Assembly (NCBI GenBank): GCA_021850345.1
Contig: JAJZMN010000164.1
Span: 1 to 7,884, forward strand
DNA from: Actinomycetes bacterium
GTDB lineage: Bacteria; Actinomycetota; Acidimicrobiia; Acidimicrobiales; RAAP-2
Direction: 5' to 3'
Length of the DNA: 7,884 bases
Shown piece by piece: positions 5,763 to 7,884 of this stretch (its first letter is position 1; each line of letters begins with the position of its first letter). Both the position numbers and the translations under genes were made by a program. Below the pieces are notes generated by a model. It saw only the letters and a program-made list of their open reading frames with translations. It searched no databases and was not told the origin of the DNA.

Positions 5763-7268
5763 TCATCCTCGGCTTCCACGCACGAGCCGGGAAGGCGTGC
5801 GCGCGAGGATCCGGAAATCTCCACCGAGGGACCACGAGGTCGCGTACTGCACGTCGAGTCGGCACAACTCTTCGAAGCTGATCGTGTGCTGACCGCAGAC
5901 TTGCCACAGCCCGGTCACGCCGGGTCTGACGCTGAATCGGGGTTCGGCACGCTCCGGGAGGTCGACGCACTCTTGCGGGACGAAGGGACGGGGCCCGACG
6001 AGCGACATCTCGCCACGCAGGACGTTGACGAGCTGCGCGAGCTCGTCAACGCCGCTGCGACGCAGGATGCGGCCCAGGCGCGTGATCCGGGACGCGTCGG
6101 GAACGACGAGCGGGGTGCGCGATCGCATTGGCTCGACCGGCATCAGGTCCGCGCGCATAGTGTCCGCGCGCATAGTGCGGAACTTCAGGATCTCGAATGG
6201 CTGATGGTCACGCCCGATGCGCGTTTGGCGGAAGAGCACTGGCTTGCCCGAGTCGACCAGCACCGCGAGTGCCAAGAGGCCGAGCAGAGGGCTGAGCACC
6301 ACGAGCAAGCCGGCAGCCACGCAGATGTCGAGGAGGCGCTTGATGCCGTCTGCGGTCGGTCCCGGAGTGGGACCAATGTGCATGATCGACAGTCCTGTCA
6401 CGTCGTCGAGGCGGCTTTCCCAGTTGGCGAGCTCGTAGTAGCGCACGACGACGTCGATGTCCACGACGCCGCGCAGCTGATGGAGCACGGCGACGACGTG
6501 CGCAGGTGGTGTCTTTCCGAACGCGATCACGACACGGTCGATGCGCAGCGTGGTGCACAGCTCCGGCAGGTCGTCGACGTTTCCGACGAGCCGGTCCCCC
6601 GCCGCGCCGTCGCCGCCCAGGACGCCGGCGAGGGTCACAACGGGCGAACGGCGCAGGCGCTGGCAGAGGTCGTCGCAGACATGACCGGACCCTACGACGA
6701 CCACCCGTACGCGGTGCGCGTGGCCCGCCGCGGCAAGCGCCAACGCAACTCGACGTGCCACCGGGACCACGACTGCCGTCGTGGCGAGGAGGATCGCTAC
6801 ATCCGGCGCCGGCAGTATGGTCTCGAGCTCGCTGATCGCGGATCCAGCGAGCAGCACAAGTCCGGCGACCGAGAGTCGCGCCACCACTCCTCCCAGGTCG
6901 TCAGCGACCCTTGGGATCAGTCGATCGCTCCGGGTTCGCACACCCGCCACGAGGACGGCGGCGACCACGGTGCACGACACGAGCAAGAACGTGCCATGCG
7001 GAACGGGTGGCAGCGCTTGGCCAATCCACGGGACGAGGACGGCCGTGAGCACACCAGCGAGAGTCACGCCGACCAGGTCGCCGCCAACGAGGAATGGCAG
7101 GATGCGGGCGGAGTAGTGCCGGCGCCGCGACGACGACGTCAGCTCCGTCGCGGGTAGGGAGCTCCGGCGACCCTCGGGTCGCGGCGGCGGTGCGGCCTCG
7201 CACGCTGGCTCACCGGGGACGTTCCACTCGTCGGACTTGAGGGGCGCATGGAATGCAGAGATGCTCAT
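5763..7268 (-). CDS. Polyprenyl-phosphate glycosylphosphotransferase (initiating sugar transferase)
   Basis: Predicted integral membrane enzyme of 501 residues that starts a lipid-linked glycan by moving a sugar 1-phosphate from a nucleotide sugar to undecaprenyl phosphate (WbaP/CpsE-type family). Residues 1-50 are a polar, cytoplasmic-looking leader. Four membrane segments follow at about 57-80, 93-110, 130-146 and 153-172, then a Rossmann-like CoA-binding-type domain (187-260, starting VRVVVVGSG). The catalytic bacterial sugar-transferase domain begins with a hydrophobic, membrane-embedded helix (311-338). It holds KFRTM (362-366), VDELAQL (407-413, the Asp-Glu pair), GEMSLVGPRP (419-428), RPGVTGLWQV (448-457) and D472, Y475, W479 and D484 near the end. 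All family motifs look intact, so it is probably active. The ATG start is preceded by GGAG (7280-7277) at 8 bases and overlaps the upstream small gene by 4 bases. The first sugar cannot be read from the sequence. Confidence 0.96.
   Translation of the reverse strand: MSISAFHAPLKSDEWNVPGEPACEAAPPPRPEGRRSSLPATELTSSSRRRHYSARILPFLVGGDLVGVTLAGVLTAVLVPWIGQALPPVPHGTFLLVSCTVVAAVLVAGVRTRSDRLIPRVADDLGGVVARLSVAGLVLLAGSAISELETILPAPDVAILLATTAVVVPVARRVALALAAAGHAHRVRVVVVGSGHVCDDLCQRLRRSPVVTLAGVLGGDGAAGDRLVGNVDDLPELCTTLRIDRVVIAFGKTPPAHVVAVLHQLRGVVDIDVVVRYYELANWESRLDDVTGLSIMHIGPTPGPTADGIKRLLDICVAAGLLVVLSPLLGLLALAVLVDSGKPVLFRQTRIGRDHQPFEILKFRTMRADTMRADLMPVEPMRSRTPLVVPDASRITRLGRILRRSGVDELAQLVNVLRGEMSLVGPRPFVPQECVDLPERAEPRFSVRPGVTGLWQVCGQHTISFEELCRLDVQYATSWSLGGDFRILARTPSRLVRGSRG
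6147..6176 (-). repeat. Exact 15-bp tandem duplication inside the sugar-transferase gene
   Basis: The plus-strand unit GTCCGCGCGCATAGT occurs twice back to back (6147-6161 and 6162-6176). It is in frame and duplicates five residues, reading TMRADTMRAD in the variable segment just after the KFRTM motif (residues 365-374). No frame is lost. It looks like a replication-slippage product. Confidence 0.9.
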
Positions 7269-7555
7269 CGCCGACGCTCCGTGACGGGCGGGCGGTGGGC
7301 TGCGGCCGGATCGTCGGACGCATCCGGATCGTTCATTTCGCCAGGGTCGTCGGTGTCGGGCTCCTCGTCGTTCGCCACCTGCCTGGCAGTGGTGCTTGCG
7401 TCCACTTCGTTTGCCAGGGTGGCGAGGATGAAGCTCGTGATCTGCTCGATCGTCCTGATCCGCCGTCGCCGGCGGCTCGCCACTGCTTCGACCTCTCCCA
7501 CGAACCGGCCGTCGGCGACCTCCTCGGGTCGCAGTCGTAGCACGTAGGAGATCAC
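7265..7555 (-). CDS. Small conserved-looking protein, unknown function, coupled to the sugar transferase
   Basis: Predicted 96-residue soluble protein of unknown function. The N-terminal half (YVLRLRPEEVADGRFVGEVEAV, then an Arg-rich run and IEQITSFILATL) resembles a loose pattern I recall from many uncharacterised small bacterial proteins: a short beta-strand pair with G-x-V-x-x-V followed by a helix. The C-terminal half (about residues 50-90) is acidic, Asp/Pro-rich and probably disordered. The start is GTG at 7555-7553 with only a weak upstream purine stretch. Its TGA overlaps the ATG of the glycosylphosphotransferase in an ATGA tetranucleotide (7268-7265), so the two are very likely co-transcribed and translationally coupled. 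The position suggests a job linked to glycan initiation, such as regulation or partner binding, but this is inference. There is no signal peptide or membrane segment. Confidence 0.68.
   Translation of the reverse strand: MISYVLRLRPEEVADGRFVGEVEAVASRRRRRIRTIEQITSFILATLANEVDASTTARQVANDEEPDTDDPGEMNDPDASDDPAAAHRPPVTERRR
7277..7280 (-). promoter_or_regulatory. Ribosome binding site of the sugar transferase, inside the small upstream gene
   Basis: GGAG on the minus strand lies eight bases before the ATG at 7268-7266 and falls within the last codons of the upstream small gene. It fits re-initiation at the ATGA overlap. Confidence 0.5.
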
Positions 7556-7764
7556 CGCAACGCTCGCACCGTGTACCGAGCTGCGTCGTGTCGACGAGCG
7601 CGTCCGCTGATGTCGCAGGTGGTCACGGAGAGACCGTACGAAGCAGGCGTCCGTCCGCTGTCACGGGAGTGCGATGGACGCCAGAGGGACGAGCGGAACA
7701 GTGCGAGCGCCGTGCATGCGAGCACTGGGACGCCGCTGGGACTGCGCGATCGTACGGTGGCCAC
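7556..7764. promoter_or_regulatory. Divergent intergenic region with paired inverted sites
   Basis: About 209 bases without a convincing gene lie between the minus-strand small gene and the plus-strand gene at the right edge. A promoter for the minus-strand operon should be here. Visible elements are ACCGTACGA at 7633-7641, its exact inverse TCGTACGGT at 7750-7758, and the perfect palindrome GCCACGTGGC at 7760-7769, which touches the proposed GTG of the right-hand gene. Minus-strand frames crossing this stretch give Arg/Ser-rich sequence with no recognisable domain. I see no clear -10/-35 pair. Confidence 0.4.
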
Positions 7765-7884
7765 GTGGCATCGGAAACCCCAATCGACGCAACGCTACGA
7801 ATGGCACGCGACTTGTGCCTCGGCATCGGAGCGTTCTTCGTCACCCCTGCTGGGACACTCACCGTCGACAGCTCCGACATGGCA
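7765..7884 (+). CDS. Start of an unidentified gene, cut by the right edge
   Basis: From GTG at 7765 the plus strand is open to the window end and reads VASETPIDATLRMARDLCL, then GIGAFFVTPAGTLTVDSSDMA (40 codons). About 28 of 40 third positions are G or C. GGTGG at 7756-7760 could serve as a weak ribosome binding site. Other in-frame starts are GTG at 7669 and ATG at 7801. The alternating helix-like and strand-like pattern looks like protein, but it is too short to place in a family. The competing minus-strand frame (7623-7880) cannot be fully excluded. Confidence 0.35.
   Translation, partial: MASETPIDATLRMARDLCLGIGAFFVTPAGTLTVDSSDMA

Noticed and set aside
5727..7157. Long plus-strand open frame antisense to the sugar transferase
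   Set aside because: The minus strand carries a complete sugar transferase with all motifs. The plus frame is His/Asp/Arg-rich with no recognisable fold and is a high-GC shadow.
7623..7880. Minus-strand 85-codon frame at the right edge
   Set aside because: It has no domain and a Ser/Arg-rich composition. The plus-strand frame from 7765 looks more protein-like, though the choice is not certain.

Overview
The window is very GC-rich, uses GTG and TTG starts as well as ATG, and has strongly G/C-biased third codon positions. Together with a BTAD-type regulator this points to a high-GC actinobacterium. Acidimicrobiia or a relative is my guess, but the sequence alone does not prove it. I see no tRNA, rRNA, CRISPR array, transposase or integrase.

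The content is part of a cell-surface or exopolysaccharide locus. From left to right: (1) a plus-strand regulator with a C-terminal OmpR-like winged helix and BTAD domain (to 2061), probably cut off at its N-terminus by the window edge; (2) a minus-strand GT4 glycosyltransferase (2155-3267) that starts with TTG; (3) a short divergent promoter region (3268-3395) with a perfect palindrome; (4) a plus-strand glycosyltransferase that fuses Alg14/PssD-like and Alg13/PssE-like halves (3396-4415); (5) an overlapping second plus-strand glycosyltransferase (4396-5541); (6) a small minus-strand gene that appears frameshifted (5534-5760); (7) a minus-strand polyprenyl-phosphate glycosylphosphotransferase (5763-7268); (8) a small minus-strand protein of unknown function whose stop overlaps the start of gene 7 (7265-7555); (9) a divergent intergenic region, followed by the probable start of a plus-strand gene that runs off the right edge.

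A plausible joint role: the glycosylphosphotransferase loads the first sugar phosphate onto undecaprenyl phosphate at the inner face of the membrane, and the three glycosyltransferases extend the lipid-linked repeat unit. No flippase, polymerase, chain-length regulator or sugar-nucleotide synthesis gene lies in the window, so the locus probably continues outside it. The BTAD regulator is a candidate regulator by proximity only.

The points most worth a second look are the apparently frameshifted small gene behind the sugar transferase, the fused Alg14-Alg13 enzyme, the small coupled protein ahead of the sugar transferase, and the same 8-bp palindrome (CCACGTGG) at both divergent promoter regions.
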